Source: Hymenobacter persicinus (GTDB taxonomy: Bacteria > Bacteroidota > Bacteroidia > Cytophagales > Hymenobacteraceae). From it: a stretch of DNA of 64,000 bases. Of this stretch, positions 1-8,514 are shown piece after piece. Position 1 is the stretch's first letter, and every line of letters starts with the position of its first letter. Location of the stretch: the NCBI RefSeq assembly GCF_004167665.1, contig NZ_SEWE01000007.1:62001-126000 (forward strand), read 5' to 3'. Below the pieces are notes generated by a model. The model did not search any database. It was not told where the DNA came from and saw only the letters and a list, made by a program, of their open reading frames with translations. A program made the translations under genes and the position numbers.

Positions 1-18
1 CCGGTCCAAATGGACCGG
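1..18 (-). terminator. Hairpin downstream of tRNA-Leu
   Basis: A perfect inverted repeat with 7-bp arms (CCGGTCC / GGACCGG) lies just past the 3' end of the tRNA on the minus strand. Any T-tract would fall outside the window, so this is only a probable terminator. Confidence 0.5.
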
Positions 19-27
19 CTTTCGGGG

Positions 28-109
28 TGCGCTCGGAGAGACTCGAACTCTCACACCTTGCGGAACTGCCGCCTGAAGACAGCGCGTCTACCAATTTCGC
101 CACAAGCGC
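28..109 (-). tRNA. tRNA-Leu (anticodon CAG)
   Basis: Read on the minus strand, this 82-nt stretch folds as a class II tRNA. The 7-bp acceptor stem is GCGCUUG/CGAGCGC with discriminator A. The D arm carries GGUAGACGCG and the anticodon loop is UUCAGGC with anticodon CAG. There is a long variable arm and a T arm with GUUCGAGUC. No CCA is encoded. It decodes CUG, a heavily used leucine codon in this GC-rich sequence. A -7 promoter box lies 50 nt upstream. Confidence 0.95.
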
Positions 110-159
110 AACTCGTATCAAACTTCAACTACCCGAGTGGCGGTGTCGTTTTGATGATG

Positions 160-191
160 CAAAGATACGGGGCACTTTCACTTTTCGGCAA
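160..191 (-). promoter_or_regulatory. Promoter for tRNA-Leu
   Basis: On the minus strand there is an exact Bacteroidota -7 box, TATCTTTG (160-167), with a TTG triplet (189-191) 21 nt upstream as the -33 element. It points at the tRNA. Confidence 0.6.
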
Positions 192-232
192 TGTTAAGGC
201 GAAAAAAATTCCGAGAAAAAGCACCCAACACG

Positions 233-952
233 CTATTCAGGCTGTTTTTCAGTTAATTGCGGCTCATATTTTATTCGTTTTTTTACGGCTTGCTCGATTT
301 TCTGCAGCAGCGGAATGGCAATAACGAGCCAAACCAGGCCCGCCGCGAAGCCGGCCAGCACGTCGGAGGCGTAGTGCACGCGCAGGTAAACGCGCGTCAG
401 GCCGATAAGCAGAATCAGCAGGCTCAGCGCAATGGTAAGTAGCCAGCGCAGGGTCTGGTGGCGACGCATATGGGTCTGGACCAGGTAAATCAGCAGGCCG
501 TAGAACGAGGCGCTGATCATGGCGTGGCCGCTGGGAAAGCTCAACCCCGAGGCCGACACGAGCGGCAGCAGGGGCCGGGGCCGGTTAAACGTGCTTTTCA
601 GCAGCAGATTCAGCGTGATGCTACCCAGCGCCACCACGGGTACCAGCAGCGTGTACCAGCGGTGGCGGCGCAGCACCAAGAAATAGCCAATCAGCACCAG
701 CCCGAGGGCCGTAATCCAGTTGCGCGACGCCAGGAAGGTTACCGACTCCACCCAGTTGCCGGTATTCTCGCCCAGCAGCCGGTGGGTCCAGCGGAAGGCC
801 TGGGCATCGAAGGCCGCCGCCGACTGGGCCAGCACGGCCCGGCCCAGGGCCAGAAAGGTCACGATGCCGAGCAGCCCCACAACCAGCGTAACGGCAAATT
901 CGGCCGCAAAAAGAAGGAATCCGGCGACGAGGCGGCGCAGGTGGTTGGTCAT
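233..952 (-). CDS. PAP2-family phosphatase (membrane)
   Basis: A 239-residue polytopic membrane protein of the PAP2/type 2 phosphatidic acid phosphatase superfamily, which dephosphorylates lipid phosphates or undecaprenyl pyrophosphate at the membrane. All three signature blocks are visible: a K-x6-RP block (KSTFNRPRP), PSGH, and SR-x5-H-x3-D-like GLTRVYLRVHYASD. Histidines of the last two blocks form the covalent phospho-histidine relay in the family. The start was set at the ATG at 952 because the upstream 31 codons have no family-like or membrane character. The substrate cannot be told from sequence. A second PAP2 gene lies at 16204-16884. Confidence 0.9.
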   Translation of the reverse strand: MTNHLRRLVAGFLLFAAEFAVTLVVGLLGIVTFLALGRAVLAQSAAAFDAQAFRWTHRLLGENTGNWVESVTFLASRNWITALGLVLIGYFLVLRRHRWYTLLVPVVALGSITLNLLLKSTFNRPRPLLPLVSASGLSFPSGHAMISASFYGLLIYLVQTHMRRHQTLRWLLTIALSLLILLIGLTRVYLRVHYASDVLAGFAAGLVWLVIAIPLLQKIEQAVKKRIKYEPQLTEKQPE

Positions 953-1111
953 GGGCGGGAGGTCTTTTATGAACAGCAAGTGAATTATCCGGCGGTTCGG
1001 GAAGTTACCAAGCGGCCTTTCTTCTCCCCGATAAGCTTGCTCCAAGCCCGTCAGGCGGAGCGGGGGCGCCGGAAAACGTATTTCTTTGCAGCATGCCTAA
1101 TGCGCTGAGCT

Positions 1112-1774
1112 ATGTCTGAGGGTGGATTTGACCGGGTAGCGGCTTTTTACGACCCTCTGTCCCGGCTGGTGTTTGGGCAAGCCCTGCAGCAGGCCCAGCA
1201 GCGGGCCCTGGATGCCCTGCCCCCGGGGCATCCGTACGTACTTATCATCGGCGGAGGTTCGGGCCGGGTGCTGCTCGAGCTGCTGGCCCGCCGCCCCAAC
1301 GCCCGGGTGCTCTACGTGGAAGCCTCCCCCATGATGCTGGTCAAGTCCCGCGCGACCCTGCTCCAGCACGCCCCCCGGCACGCGGGGCAGGTGGAATTCC
1401 GGCTCGGCACCCAGGCCTCCCTGCAGCCCACGGAGTCCTTCGACGCCATTGTCACCTTTTTCTTTCTGGACCTGTTCGGCCCCGCCGAGCTGGCGGCGGT
1501 GCTGGCCCCGCTGGCTGCCGCCCGCCGCCCGGGCGCCCCCTGGCTGCTGGCCGACTTCCGCCCGGCCCGTCGGCTCTGGCAGCGCGCCCTGCTGGGGGCC
1601 ATGTACGGCTTCTTTCGGCTGACTACCGGCATCAGTGCCTGGCAGCTGCCCCCGCTCCACGCCGAGTTGGCCCGCCTGGGCTTGTACCCGGCCCAGCAGA
1701 CGCTTTTCTACGGGGAGATGGTGGAGGCTACCGTGTTTCGGGAAGCAGCGCCGCCGGCCGCCGGGCGGACCTAG
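1112..1774 (+). CDS. Class I SAM-dependent methyltransferase
   Basis: A 220-residue soluble protein. Motif I of class I methyltransferases is clear at about residues 43-51 (VLIIGGGSG), with the acidic residue that binds the SAM ribose at E70. The N-terminal YDPLSRLVFG stretch resembles UbiE/COQ5-like enzymes, and a late FFFLDLF segment fits motif IV. The substrate is unknown; the short length and lack of a quinone-specific context argue against calling it UbiE. It is transcribed away from the PAP2 gene, and the M61 peptidase follows after about 110 bp. Confidence 0.85.
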   Translation: MSEGGFDRVAAFYDPLSRLVFGQALQQAQQRALDALPPGHPYVLIIGGGSGRVLLELLARRPNARVLYVEASPMMLVKSRATLLQHAPRHAGQVEFRLGTQASLQPTESFDAIVTFFFLDLFGPAELAAVLAPLAAARRPGAPWLLADFRPARRLWQRALLGAMYGFFRLTTGISAWQLPPLHAELARLGLYPAQQTLFYGEMVEATVFREAAPPAAGRT

Positions 1775-1882
1775 CCCGGCCGCAACGGGAGATGCCGGCA
1801 AAAAACAATCCGGCGAAACGCGGGAACGGCGGGAAAGGGCTCTATTTTTAAGCGTCCTATTCCACTTCCCTCTCCCCTGCTT

Positions 1883-3718
1883 ATGCGGAAATCCGCTGCT
1901 ACTCTCCTGCTGGCCGCTGCCCTGCCGCTGGCGGCCCTGGCCCAGGCGCCGGTGCACTACTCCCTGGCGTTTCCCAACGCCGTCCACCACGAAGCCCGCG
2001 TCACGGTAAGTTTCTCCGAGGTGCCCGCCGGCCCGCTGCAGGTGCGCATGTCCCGCAGCTCTCCGGGCCGCTACGCCCTGCACGAGTTTGCCAAGAACGT
2101 GTACGACGTGCAGGCCACCGACTCCAAAGGCCAGGCCCTGGCCGTTTCCCGCCCCGACCCCTACGGCTGGGACGTGAGCGGGCACGACGGCACGGTGCGC
2201 TTCACCTACACGCTGTTTGGCGACCGGACCGACGGCACCTACGCCGGCATCGACGCCGTGCATGCTCACCTGAATATGCCCGCCACCCTGGCCTGGGCCC
2301 GCGGGCAGGAGCAGCGCCCGGCGGAGGTGAAGTTCGACCTGCCCGCCGGCTGGCAGGTGGCCACCCAGCTGCGCCCCGACGCGGCCAAGGGCACCTACTA
2401 CGCCCCCCACCTGCAGTATCTGATGGACAGCCCGACCTCGCTCGGGGCCCAGAAAACCCGCTCCTGGCAGGAACTGGGCCGCACCATCGAAATCAACATG
2501 CTCTACAACGGCACCGACGCCGAGGTAGACGACTACACGGCCAAGACCAAGCGCATTGTGAAAGAGGCCGCCGCCGTGTTCGGGGGCCTGCCGTCCTACG
2601 ACTTTGGCCGCTACACCTTCGTGGTCAACTATCTGCCCCAGACCAGCTCCGACGGCATGGAGCACCGCAACTCGACCTCGGTGACCAACAGCCGGCAGCT
2701 GCGCGGCGACGACGTGATGAACAACCTGGGCACGGTCTCGCACGAGTTTTTCCACAGCTGGAACGTGGAGCGCCTCCGCCCCCGCGACCTGGAGCCCTTC
2801 GACTTTGAGCGAGCCAACATGAGCAACTCGCTCTGGTTTGCCGAGGGCTTCACCCAGTACTACGGCGACCTGGTCATGCGCCGGGCCGGCATCTTCACCG
2901 ACGACCAGTACTGCCAGTACACGCTCAGCGGGGTGGTGGGCGCTATGCTCAATTCCCCGGGCGCGGCCCGCTACTCCCCGGTGCAGATGAGCCAGCAGGC
3001 CCCCTTCGTGGACGCCGCCGCCGCCATCGACCCCAACAACCGCGGCAACACCTACCTGTCGTACTACTACATCGGCGCGGCCAACGCCCTGGCCCTCGAC
3101 CTGATGCTGCGCCAGGAGCACAAAACCACCCTCGACGCCTACATGCGGGCCCTGTGGCAGCAGCACGGCGAGCCCCAGCAGAACTACGCCCCCGCCAAGC
3201 CCTACACCATCCCCGACTTGCAGCGCGTGCTCGGGGAGGTCAGCAAGGACACGGCCTTCGCGGGGCAGTTCTTCCGCCAGCACATTCTGGGGCATGAGCT
3301 GCCCAAGTTTGAACAATTGCTGGCCCCGGCCGGCCTGCTGGTGCGCCGGGCCCGCGCCGGGCAGGCCAGCCTGATGGCCCGCCCCGTCTACAACGCCGCC
3401 GACAGCACCGCCACGCTGGGCAGCACCCTCGTGGGCAGCCCCCTCTACCAGGCCGGCCTCGACCGGGAAGACGTGCTGCGCAAAGTCGATGGGCAGCGCC
3501 TGACCAGTGCCAAAACCCTGACCGAGCTGGTAGCCGCCCACAAGCCCGGCGACGTGGTGGCCGTGGAGTACCGCACCCGCGGCGGCATCCGCACCGCCCA
3601 GGTGACGCTGGCCGAAGACCCCAGCCTGGAAGTGGTGACCTACGAAGCCGCCAAGAAGCCCGTCACGAAAGCCATGAAGAAGTTCCGCACCGAGTGGCTG
3701 AGCGGCAAGGCCAAGTAG
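1883..3718 (+). CDS. M61-family metallopeptidase with C-terminal PDZ domain
   Basis: A 611-residue exported protein with a signal peptide ending near residue 20 (AALAQA). The family (glycyl-aminopeptidase-like M61) is a zinc peptidase of the periplasm or cell surface. The HExxH site is HEFFH at residues 287-291; E321 in WFAEGFTQYY is the likely third ligand. The N-terminal beta-rich M61_N region precedes it, and a PDZ-like segment occupies about residues 500-580 (SPLYQAGLDREDVLRKVDG). It ends at a very strong terminator shared with the convergent gene. Confidence 0.92.
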   Translation: MRKSAATLLLAAALPLAALAQAPVHYSLAFPNAVHHEARVTVSFSEVPAGPLQVRMSRSSPGRYALHEFAKNVYDVQATDSKGQALAVSRPDPYGWDVSGHDGTVRFTYTLFGDRTDGTYAGIDAVHAHLNMPATLAWARGQEQRPAEVKFDLPAGWQVATQLRPDAAKGTYYAPHLQYLMDSPTSLGAQKTRSWQELGRTIEINMLYNGTDAEVDDYTAKTKRIVKEAAAVFGGLPSYDFGRYTFVVNYLPQTSSDGMEHRNSTSVTNSRQLRGDDVMNNLGTVSHEFFHSWNVERLRPRDLEPFDFERANMSNSLWFAEGFTQYYGDLVMRRAGIFTDDQYCQYTLSGVVGAMLNSPGAARYSPVQMSQQAPFVDAAAAIDPNNRGNTYLSYYYIGAANALALDLMLRQEHKTTLDAYMRALWQQHGEPQQNYAPAKPYTIPDLQRVLGEVSKDTAFAGQFFRQHILGHELPKFEQLLAPAGLLVRRARAGQASLMARPVYNAADSTATLGSTLVGSPLYQAGLDREDVLRKVDGQRLTSAKTLTELVAAHKPGDVVAVEYRTRGGIRTAQVTLAEDPSLEVVTYEAAKKPVTKAMKKFRTEWLSGKAK

Positions 3719-3728
3719 CCAAGCCCGG

Positions 3729-3779
3729 AGCCAAACAGAAAGGGGACGCCAGCAGCTGGCGTCCCCTTTCTGTTTGGCT
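3729..3779. terminator. Bidirectional hairpin terminator
   Basis: A perfect 24-bp stem (3729-3752 with 3756-3779) has a 3-nt loop. It lies between the convergent M61 peptidase and Bax-inhibitor-like genes. There is no long T-tract, but the stem is the longest perfect one in the window. Confidence 0.8.
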
Positions 3780-3793
3780 TCACTTGGTGCGAC

Positions 3794-4513
3794 TTACCGC
3801 CGGCGGCCGAAGATGCGCAGCAGGAACAGGAACAGGTTGATGAAGTCCAGGTAGAGCGAGAGGGCGCCCCAGACGGCCGTTTTACGGTCCAGGTCGTCGT
3901 TGCCCAGGCCCATAAAGGCCATCATCTTGATTTTCTGGGTGTCGTAGGCAATCAAAGCCACGAACAGCAACACGCCCACGAAGGTAGTAATCCAGTACAG
4001 CGTGGAGTTAAACCAGAACATGTTCACGACCGAGGCAATGACCAGCCCGATCAGGCCCATCAGCAGCAGGCTGCCCCAGCGGCTCAGGTCGGCGCCCGTG
4101 AAGAAGCCGTACAGACTCATCACCCCGAAGGTGGCCCCGGAAATAAAGAACGTGGAAGCAATGGACTCCTGGGTGTAAATCATGAAGATCAGGCCCAGGG
4201 TAATGCCGTTGAGCAGGGCGTAGCCCGTAAAGGCGCCCACGGCCTGATTGACGCTCATCTCCAGCAGGTTGCGCCCCAGGTAGCCCACCACCAGCAGCTC
4301 GGTGATGATAAGCCCCCAGAACACCAGGCGGTTGCCGAAAACCAGCTCCTGAATTTCGGGCGAGGCGCCCACTATCATGGCCACGCCGCCGGTCAGGGCC
4401 AGGGCCCCGGCCATCCAGCCGTAGACCTGGGTCATAAACCGCACCTGAATCTGGGCGGCCTCCTCGGGAGAAATCTGGAGCGCCTGCGGCTCTTCGGGTA
4501 AGAATTCGTTCAT
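3794..4513 (-). CDS. Bax inhibitor-1/YccA-like membrane protein
   Basis: A 239-residue protein with about seven hydrophobic helices after a short acidic N-terminus. The family hallmark near the C-terminus is present: AYDTQKIK, followed by a last helix rich in L and F. Family members (BI-1/TMBIM, YccA, YbhL) are calcium-leak or FtsH-modulating membrane proteins. The start at 4513 gives a family-like N-terminus; the frame stays open further upstream but that part is hydrophilic and unlike the family. It converges on the M61 gene. Confidence 0.9.
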   Translation of the reverse strand: MNEFLPEEPQALQISPEEAAQIQVRFMTQVYGWMAGALALTGGVAMIVGASPEIQELVFGNRLVFWGLIITELLVVGYLGRNLLEMSVNQAVGAFTGYALLNGITLGLIFMIYTQESIASTFFISGATFGVMSLYGFFTGADLSRWGSLLLMGLIGLVIASVVNMFWFNSTLYWITTFVGVLLFVALIAYDTQKIKMMAFMGLGNDDLDRKTAVWGALSLYLDFINLFLFLLRIFGRRR

Positions 4514-4619
4514 CGGAAAGGAAATAGGAAAGGTGAGAACAATAGGTTTCGGCCTAAAGTACTGGGTTGGCGCAATAAAGCCAATTCCGCGGCGGCTGTC
4601 CTCGCCCGCAATTGCGGCG

Positions 4620-4627
4620 TACCTTCG
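4620..4627 (+). promoter_or_regulatory. -7 box next to the MFS start codon
   Basis: TACCTTCG matches TAnnTTTG at 7 of 8 positions and ends only 6 nt before the ATG at 4634, so the transcript would start at or within a few bases of the start codon. Confidence 0.5.
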
Positions 4628-4633
4628 CCCCCG

Positions 4634-5845
4634 ATGCCCCCCGACCGCCGCCTGCTGCTGATTTACACCATTATCCTGCTCGACGTCGTCGTGGGCGCGG
4701 CCATTGGGCCCAGCATGCCGGAGTTTGTGCGCGGCCTGCCCCAGCCCCAGCTCTGGCTGTCGGTGGGCACGGGGCTGTTTCTGGGCGTGCAGCTGTTTTC
4801 GGCCCCGGTACTGGGCCGCCTCTCCGACGGCTACGGACGCCGCCCCATCCTGATCCTGGCGGCCGTGGGCACGCTGCTGGCCAACCTGCTGCTGCTGCCC
4901 GTGCGGGCGGGCTTCCTGTTTGCCAACCGCGTCAGCGACGGCCTCACCAACGGCATGTACGCCACCATCCGCTCGGCCATCACCGACATCTCGCCCCGGG
5001 AGCAGCTGTTCAAGAACCTGGGCATCGAGGGCGCCATCATCTCCCTGGGCTTCGTGCTGGGGCCCATGACGGCGGGCCTGCTGCTGACCGTGCTGGCCGT
5101 GCCCCCGGGCCGGCAGGCCCACGCCATTGTGGCCCTGGCCGTGGCCCTGGCCGCCCTGAACGTGGTGCTGAGCCTACTGCTGCGCGAAACTCACCAGCAG
5201 CGCAACGGGGTGCGTGGGGCCGAGCTGCGCGCCGAGCTGAGCCGGGCCCTGAACGTGCTGACGCTCTGGTCGCGCCTGGCCGCCAAAGACACGCCCCGGC
5301 GCGGGCTGCGCACTATCGTGCTGATGCAGGTGGCCCTGACCCTGAGTACGGGCTACTACTTCTACTTCGTGGCCTTCGCCAGCCTGGGCCCCCTGCGCCT
5401 CGACGCGCGGATGCTGTCCTACTACTTCATGTTTTTTGGCTCGCTCAGCATCGGCATCAATTACGTGTTCTACACCTTCCTGGCCGATAAGATCAACCAG
5501 CAGAAAGCCATTTTCTGGCTGGCCCTGGTGGGCGTGCCGGTGCTGGCCGGCTACGGGCTGGTCGGCCACTCCCTGCTCCGCCTGGGTGTCCTGACCGTGC
5601 TCGACTGCTTCACGCTGTCCTTGATTCAGGGCCTGCTGGAGGGGCTGCTGGCCCAGCGCACCACCGACGAGGACCGGGGCGAAATCTTCGGCCTTAATCA
5701 GGCGTTGCAGGGGCTGGCCAGCTTCGCTACTACGCTGGTGTTCGGGGGCCTGTCGGTGCTGGACCTGCGCCTGCCCTTCGCCTGGTTTGCCCTCTGCCTG
5801 GGGGCGGTGGCCTGGCAGGCCCGGCGCGGCCTGCGCCCCGAGTAG
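4634..5845 (+). CDS. MFS transporter, TetA/drug-efflux-like
   Basis: A 403-residue protein with about 12 transmembrane helices. The loop between helices 2 and 3 has the classic motif A of the major facilitator superfamily, GRLSDGYGRRP. The region ISLGFVLGPMTAGLL resembles motif C of drug/H+ antiporters, suggesting proton-coupled export, but the substrate cannot be inferred. The start at 4634 is supported by the -7 box just upstream and by the hydrophobic first helix. It is monocistronic, being followed by about 220 bp without genes. Confidence 0.9.
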   Translation: MPPDRRLLLIYTIILLDVVVGAAIGPSMPEFVRGLPQPQLWLSVGTGLFLGVQLFSAPVLGRLSDGYGRRPILILAAVGTLLANLLLLPVRAGFLFANRVSDGLTNGMYATIRSAITDISPREQLFKNLGIEGAIISLGFVLGPMTAGLLLTVLAVPPGRQAHAIVALAVALAALNVVLSLLLRETHQQRNGVRGAELRAELSRALNVLTLWSRLAAKDTPRRGLRTIVLMQVALTLSTGYYFYFVAFASLGPLRLDARMLSYYFMFFGSLSIGINYVFYTFLADKINQQKAIFWLALVGVPVLAGYGLVGHSLLRLGVLTVLDCFTLSLIQGLLEGLLAQRTTDEDRGEIFGLNQALQGLASFATTLVFGGLSVLDLRLPFAWFALCLGAVAWQARRGLRPE

Positions 5846-5984
5846 CCTGCGCGCCGGCCCTCCCGGCCAGCTCCCCCGGCCGTAGCGCCCTTTCTTTCAC
5901 GACCTAAGCCGCCCGCTGCCACTGCTCTCCCCCCGCCGGAAAATGGACATTTCCCATATCCTGGCTTCGTCTTGTCTTCGCGCT

Positions 5985-6028
5985 GCTTCCGGGTTTCCTT
6001 CGGGTTGCGTTCGGGTTGGCTTCGGGTT
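5985..6028. repeat. Four tandem copies of an 11-bp unit
   Basis: Four consecutive 11-mers share NNNTTC(C)GGGTT with the last eight bases nearly constant. They lie in the gene-free 5846-6066 stretch between the ends of the MFS gene and the convergent unknown gene. Nothing else was recognised in that stretch. Confidence 0.7.
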
Positions 6029-6066
6029 AGCGGGTAGTCAGGTAGCTTCTGGCGAAATAGCACGAA

Positions 6067-6633
6067 TCAGAGAGTGACTTCCAGGTGGCCGGTATGCCCG
6101 GGGTAGTCGGTGGCGGTGGCCGTGATGCGCAGGCCGGACAGCACGGGCACGCGGGTAGTGGTGCAGTAGCACCACTGGGTTACGTCGGGGCCGGGCGCGG
6201 CGGGGCCTTCTTCCACCGCCCGGCCGGTGGCATCGGTCAGGCTGACGTGCACGCCGGCCACGCCGTAGTTGTCGGTGGCCGTGACGTAGAGCAACTGGCC
6301 GGGCTCCCCGGAGTAGCCCGTTAGGTCGAGGGCCTGCACGGTGGGCGGGCACAGGAAGTCGGCGACGAGCATGGTGTGCAGGCCACCGTGGGGCTTGTGG
6401 GGCCGGCCGGCGAAGCGGGCCTGGGTGGCGGGGTTGGCGGCCTGGGCCCGGGCGTAGCAGTTGGCTTCGGCAAACAGGGCCTGCCGGGCCAGCTGCCGGG
6501 GGCTCCGGGGCTTTTCGGACTTGGCCGGGGCCATGCTCACGATGGTATCATTGCCGACCTGCCGAAACGTGAGCTGCTTGCCGAGCGTGCCGCTCAGGCC
6601 CTGGAGCAGCAGGTTGTTACGAACTTTAGCCAT
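6067..6633 (-). CDS. Conserved hypothetical protein with beta-sandwich-like C-terminus
   Basis: A 188-residue protein without a signal peptide. The N-terminal 75 residues (start MAKVRNNLLLQGLSGTLGKQ) are basic and resemble short uncharacterised Bacteroidota proteins with a KxNxxLxGLSGxxGKQ opening. The C-terminal half contains VTATDNYGVAGVHVSLTDA and ITATATDYPGHTG, which look like Ig-like or fibronectin-like strands. The start was set at 6633; upstream residues in the frame are low-complexity read-through of the divergent promoter region. The function is not recognised. It is divergent from the gene at 6755. Confidence 0.75.
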   Translation of the reverse strand: MAKVRNNLLLQGLSGTLGKQLTFRQVGNDTIVSMAPAKSEKPRSPRQLARQALFAEANCYARAQAANPATQARFAGRPHKPHGGLHTMLVADFLCPPTVQALDLTGYSGEPGQLLYVTATDNYGVAGVHVSLTDATGRAVEEGPAAPGPDVTQWCYCTTTRVPVLSGLRITATATDYPGHTGHLEVTL

Positions 6634-6659
6634 AGGAATAAGAGTTAGCGGTACGGCAG

Positions 6660-6675
6660 CCAATATACCTATTGG
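6660..6675 (-). promoter_or_regulatory. -7 box overlapped by an inverted repeat
   Basis: On the minus strand, TATATTGG (6660-6667) is a 7/8 match to TAnnTTTG, 26 nt before the start codon at 6633. It sits inside the inverted repeat CCAATA-TACC-TATTGG (6660-6675), a possible small operator. Confidence 0.35.
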
Positions 6676-6754
6676 CGGCTTCCGGCCGAGGCCCGCATTG
6701 CCGACACTTTGCGTACCTTGGTCAAAGCAAATCCGGTCTTTATTCTTCCTGGCT

Positions 6755-7345
6755 ATGTTCCGAATCCCGCTTAGTCTGACGTTGTTGCTGGCCCTGGCCG
6801 GTACCGCCGCGGCCCAAACTACGGCCCTGCCTACCACCGCGCCCCCGGCCACTCCGGCCACTCCGGCCCTGGGCTTGTCGGCCCCGCGGGTGTCGTACAG
6901 CCTGAACGCGGGCTTTATCACGGCGGGCCGGTTCGGGTCGGCGTCGTACCTGACCCCGCTGGCTTCTTATCAGCTCACCAAGCGGGTGTCGGTATTTGCG
7001 GGCCTGACCTACCTGCATATTGCCCCCGGCCTGGGCATGGTCACGCCCGAGGCGGCCCGCACCCTGGGCACGGCGGGCCTGAACCGCTACGTAATCCAGA
7101 TGGGCGGGGCCTACGCCCTCTCCCCGCGCACCACGCTGGTAGGCTCAGCTTGGAAAGACCTGACCCCGGCCTCGTTCGGGGCGGGCGTCAGCCCTTACGC
7201 GGGCTTCACCACCCAGGGCTCGGGCGTGAATATGCGGGCCGACTTCAAGGTCTCGGAGCACATGACCCTGTCGGGGGGGGTGCGGGTTTCCAACGGGGCC
7301 GCCCCGGGCTACTCGCCGTTTGCCATCGGGCCCTTCGGCTACTAG
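6755..7345 (+). CDS. Secreted protein, probable small outer-membrane barrel
   Basis: A 196-residue protein with a clear signal peptide (cleavage near AAAQ, residue 20). The mature part opens with a T/P/A-rich stretch, then alternates polar and hydrophobic residues with many G, Y and T residues (SYSLNAGFITAGRF, RYVIQMGGAYALSPRTTLVGSAW) and ends in an aromatic, FGY. This is the pattern of an outer-membrane beta-barrel, but no family is recognised. The start at 6755 is the only one that gives a signal peptide; the frame is open for about 290 bases upstream. Confidence 0.8.
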   Translation: MFRIPLSLTLLLALAGTAAAQTTALPTTAPPATPATPALGLSAPRVSYSLNAGFITAGRFGSASYLTPLASYQLTKRVSVFAGLTYLHIAPGLGMVTPEAARTLGTAGLNRYVIQMGGAYALSPRTTLVGSAWKDLTPASFGAGVSPYAGFTTQGSGVNMRADFKVSEHMTLSGGVRVSNGAAPGYSPFAIGPFGY

Positions 7346-7437
7346 CCCTTTCTTGCCGCAGCTTTTTACCGGCCCCGGGACATTTCCGGGGCTTTGCTGT
7401 TTCTTTGGCCCCCGCACTTCTCCCCTTTTTCGCTCCC

Positions 7438-8454
7438 ATGGCTCCCCGTATCACCTACGTCCGTAACGAAGCGCTTCGCACCGTCAAGGCCGGCGACCCG
7501 GGCAACAAGCGCTTCGGCCGCCAGTTTGCCAATGGCGAGGAGCTGTATACCCCGGAGCTGAGCAACGTCTTTCGCTGGAAGTTCCTGACCGAAAACCCGC
7601 AGAAGGCCGAGAAGAAGCAGGACACCTGGGCGCCGCCGGTGGTCGACTGCACCGCCTTTCTGCAGGGCCAGCAAGACGGGCTGGTGTGGCTGGGGCACGC
7701 CTCGTTTGTGCTGCGCTCGGGGGGCGTGACGCTGCTCTTCGACCCGGTGCTGTTCGATTCCACCTTCCTCAAGCGCCGCCACCCGCTGCCCTGCCGGCCC
7801 GAGGCCCTGACCAACATCGACTACCTGCTGCTCAGCCACGGGCACCGCGACCATCTCGATGAAGCTTCCTTTAAGCTGCTGGTCCGGCAAAATCCCACGA
7901 TGCAGGTGCTCACGGGCCTGGGCATGACGCCGGTGCTGCACGGCATGGCCCCCGGGGTGCCCGTGCAGGAAGCGGGCTGGTGGCAGCAGTTCGACCTGCA
8001 CCACGCCGCCCCGCTGGAAATCTACTTTCTGCCCGCCTCCCACTGGTACCGCCGGGGCCTCAACGACCTGAACCGGGTGCTCTGGGGCAGCTTTCTAGTC
8101 CGGGCCCAGGACAAGCTGCTCTACTTCGGGGCCGACTCGTCCTACGCCGGGCACTTCGAGGACATTGAGCGGCAGTTTGGTCCCGTGGATATCAGCTTCC
8201 TCGGCATCGGGGCCTACAAGCCCGCCTTTATGATGCAGCACAGCCATACCAACCCCCACGAGGCGGCCAAGGCGGCCAACGTGCTGCGCGCCGGCCACGT
8301 GGTGCCCATGCACTACGGCACTTTCGACCTCAGCGACGAGCCCGCCTCCGAGCCCATCCGGACCCTGCAGGACGTGGCCGCGGGCGGCATGCTGCGCGGG
8401 GAGCTGCACGTGCCCGCCGTGGGCGAGGTGCTCAACTGGCCGGCCTGGGAATAG
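7438..8454 (+). CDS. Metallo-beta-lactamase-fold hydrolase (UlaG/NAPE-PLD-like)
   Basis: A 338-residue cytosolic protein. The zinc-binding HxHxDH motif is HGHRDHLD at residues 134-141. WLGHASFVLRSGGVTLLFDPVL just before it is the typical opening of the beta-lactamase_2/UlaG-like branch, and HTNPHEA and VPMHYGTFDLSDEP supply later metal-site histidines. The branch includes N-acyl-phosphatidylethanolamine phospholipase D and lactonases, so the substrate is uncertain. The ATG at 7438 is preferred; a much longer upstream reading of the frame overlaps the previous gene. Confidence 0.9.
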   Translation: MAPRITYVRNEALRTVKAGDPGNKRFGRQFANGEELYTPELSNVFRWKFLTENPQKAEKKQDTWAPPVVDCTAFLQGQQDGLVWLGHASFVLRSGGVTLLFDPVLFDSTFLKRRHPLPCRPEALTNIDYLLLSHGHRDHLDEASFKLLVRQNPTMQVLTGLGMTPVLHGMAPGVPVQEAGWWQQFDLHHAAPLEIYFLPASHWYRRGLNDLNRVLWGSFLVRAQDKLLYFGADSSYAGHFEDIERQFGPVDISFLGIGAYKPAFMMQHSHTNPHEAAKAANVLRAGHVVPMHYGTFDLSDEPASEPIRTLQDVAAGGMLRGELHVPAVGEVLNWPAWE

Positions 8455-8487
8455 CCTACCGGCCCTGGCGAGTCCGGCCGGGGGCCG

Positions 8488-8495
8488 TATCTTTA
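8488..8495 (+). promoter_or_regulatory. -7 box for the symporter gene
   Basis: TATCTTTA is a 7/8 match to TAnnTTTG, 19 nt before the ATG at 8515, in the short gap after the hydrolase gene. Confidence 0.45.
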
Positions 8496-8514
8496 CCCAC
8501 CCATTTCGCCTTCT

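Noticed and set aside
1097-3541. An 814-codon open frame on the minus strand opposite the methyltransferase and M61 genes
   Set aside because: Its product is low-complexity G/V/H/Q-rich sequence, as expected from the antisense strand of GC-rich genes; both plus-strand genes have clear family motifs.
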